A stretch of DNA of 64,000 bases, taken from NCBI RefSeq assembly GCF_000423005.1, contig NZ_AUHD01000001.1:248001-312000 (forward strand), given 5' to 3'. This DNA is from Gelidibacter mesophilus DSM 14095. Its GTDB lineage: Bacteria; Bacteroidota; Bacteroidia; Flavobacteriales; Flavobacteriaceae. A program made the position numbers and the translations under genes. Positions 63,708 through 64,000 of the stretch are shown piece by piece (the first letter of the stretch is position 1; every line of letters begins with the position of its first letter). Under the pieces are notes generated by a model that saw only the letters and a program-made list of their open reading frames with translations, ran no database searches and had not been told where the DNA came from.

Positions 63708-64000
63708 TCACTCCCTATTCTTTCGCAGCAGCCATAATTTAACATAGCGCATAAACACCACGTACCCTTGCATATATCCTATGGTCAGACCAACCACACC
63801 ATCTCTAAATCCGCTCTGAACGATAAAATGTTTGAAAAATCCCCAGAAGGGTTTAAGCATAAAATGGTAGGGGGTTAGTTTCCCAGTTTTATGATCATAA
63901 TCTTTAGCTTGCCACGTTGCGTACCGGTTCATTTTTTCTACATATTTGTCGAGAGACGTATAACCGTGATGAAGAAGTTTATTTTGTAGAGCACCAATAT
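63708..64000 (-). CDS. Family 2 glycosyltransferase, C-terminal part only
   Basis: The reading frame is open from the window edge to a stop at 63708, about 97 residues. It includes KLLHHGYTSLDKYVEKMNRY, then TPYHFMLKPFWGFFKHFIVQ, then GFRDGVVGLTIGYMQGYVVF. This is the end of WaaE/KdtX-like family 2 glycosyltransferases, including the amphipathic membrane-binding part. The catalytic N-terminus lies outside the window. Likely role in lipopolysaccharide core synthesis. Confidence 0.82.
   Translation of the reverse strand, partial: IGALQNKLLHHGYTSLDKYVEKMNRYATWQAKDYDHKTGKLTPYHFMLKPFWGFFKHFIVQSGFRDGVVGLTIGYMQGYVVFMRYVKLWLLRKNRE

Noticed and set aside
1-64000. CRISPR array, IS element or prophage
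   Set aside because: No regularly spaced direct repeats with unique spacers, transposase, integrase or phage structural genes were found. The tandem repeats present have no spacers.

Overview
The window looks like a chromosome segment of a marine-type member of Flavobacteriaceae (Bacteroidota). The evidence is AT-rich DNA, promoters of the Bacteroidota form TTG-N19..23-TAnnTTTG, almost no Shine-Dalgarno sequences, three secreted proteins with type B (CHU_C) T9SS sorting domains, a fused IcmF-type acyl-CoA mutase, a YpdA-type flavin reductase and a DnaJ with two CxxCxGxG motifs. No CRISPR, insertion sequence, phage, tRNA or rRNA was seen. Most of the window is ordinary core genome.

Layout. 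1-7 kb: a cut DUF4197 lipoprotein, icmF, a stretch of tandem repeats and mini-ORFs that includes an 11-cysteine 33-residue peptide just before a SigZ-like sigma factor, a four-helix-bundle protein and an Lrp regulator. 6.8-9.8 kb (minus): an operon of MFS transporter, YpdA-like reductase and a frameshifted hypothetical gene, preceded by what looks like a transcription attenuator with a 24-residue leader peptide. 9.9-19 kb: lipoproteins, crcB with an SRPBCC/GyrI-like protein, a DPP III-like M49 peptidase, a MazG-like enzyme, ilvE, DUF4920, mnmD and a TIGR01777 epimerase. 19.3-26.8 kb: grpE-dnaJ behind a clear sigma-54 promoter, a NatAB-like ABC pair, a sigma-54 activator without a DNA-binding domain, a membrane protein and PPK2. 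27-44 kb: an M28 peptidase, small exported proteins, DUF1206 and DUF6090-like proteins, a dipeptidase remnant, a tricorn-like protease, an AI-2E exporter family protein, lysA, sucC, DUF1456, an esterase, a TerB-like protein, uvrB and a SYLF protein. 44-57 kb: three T9SS type B proteins, two of them giant, in-register paralogues with 11 repeats each. 57-64 kb: a second ABC pair, a conserved hypothetical, a pRiA4b ORF-3 protein, ctaA, cca, tsaC and the end of a glycosyltransferase.

How the genes fit together. The most striking element is at 9649-9810: a TAnnTTTG box, a short ORF holding an Arg-Leu-Arg motif, and a 12-bp terminator whose 3' arm repeats nine bases of the ORF exactly. The two copies compete for the same partner, which is the design of ribosome-controlled attenuation, and the gene behind it is an efflux-type MFS pump. 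A second regulatory theme is sigma-54: a promoter for the chaperone operon with clustered TGACAT hexamers upstream, and 5 kb away an activator that lacks a helix-turn-helix. A third is the Cys-rich mini-gene with its own terminator next to a sigma factor that has a cysteine-rich tail. All calls come from reading the sequence; no database search was possible.
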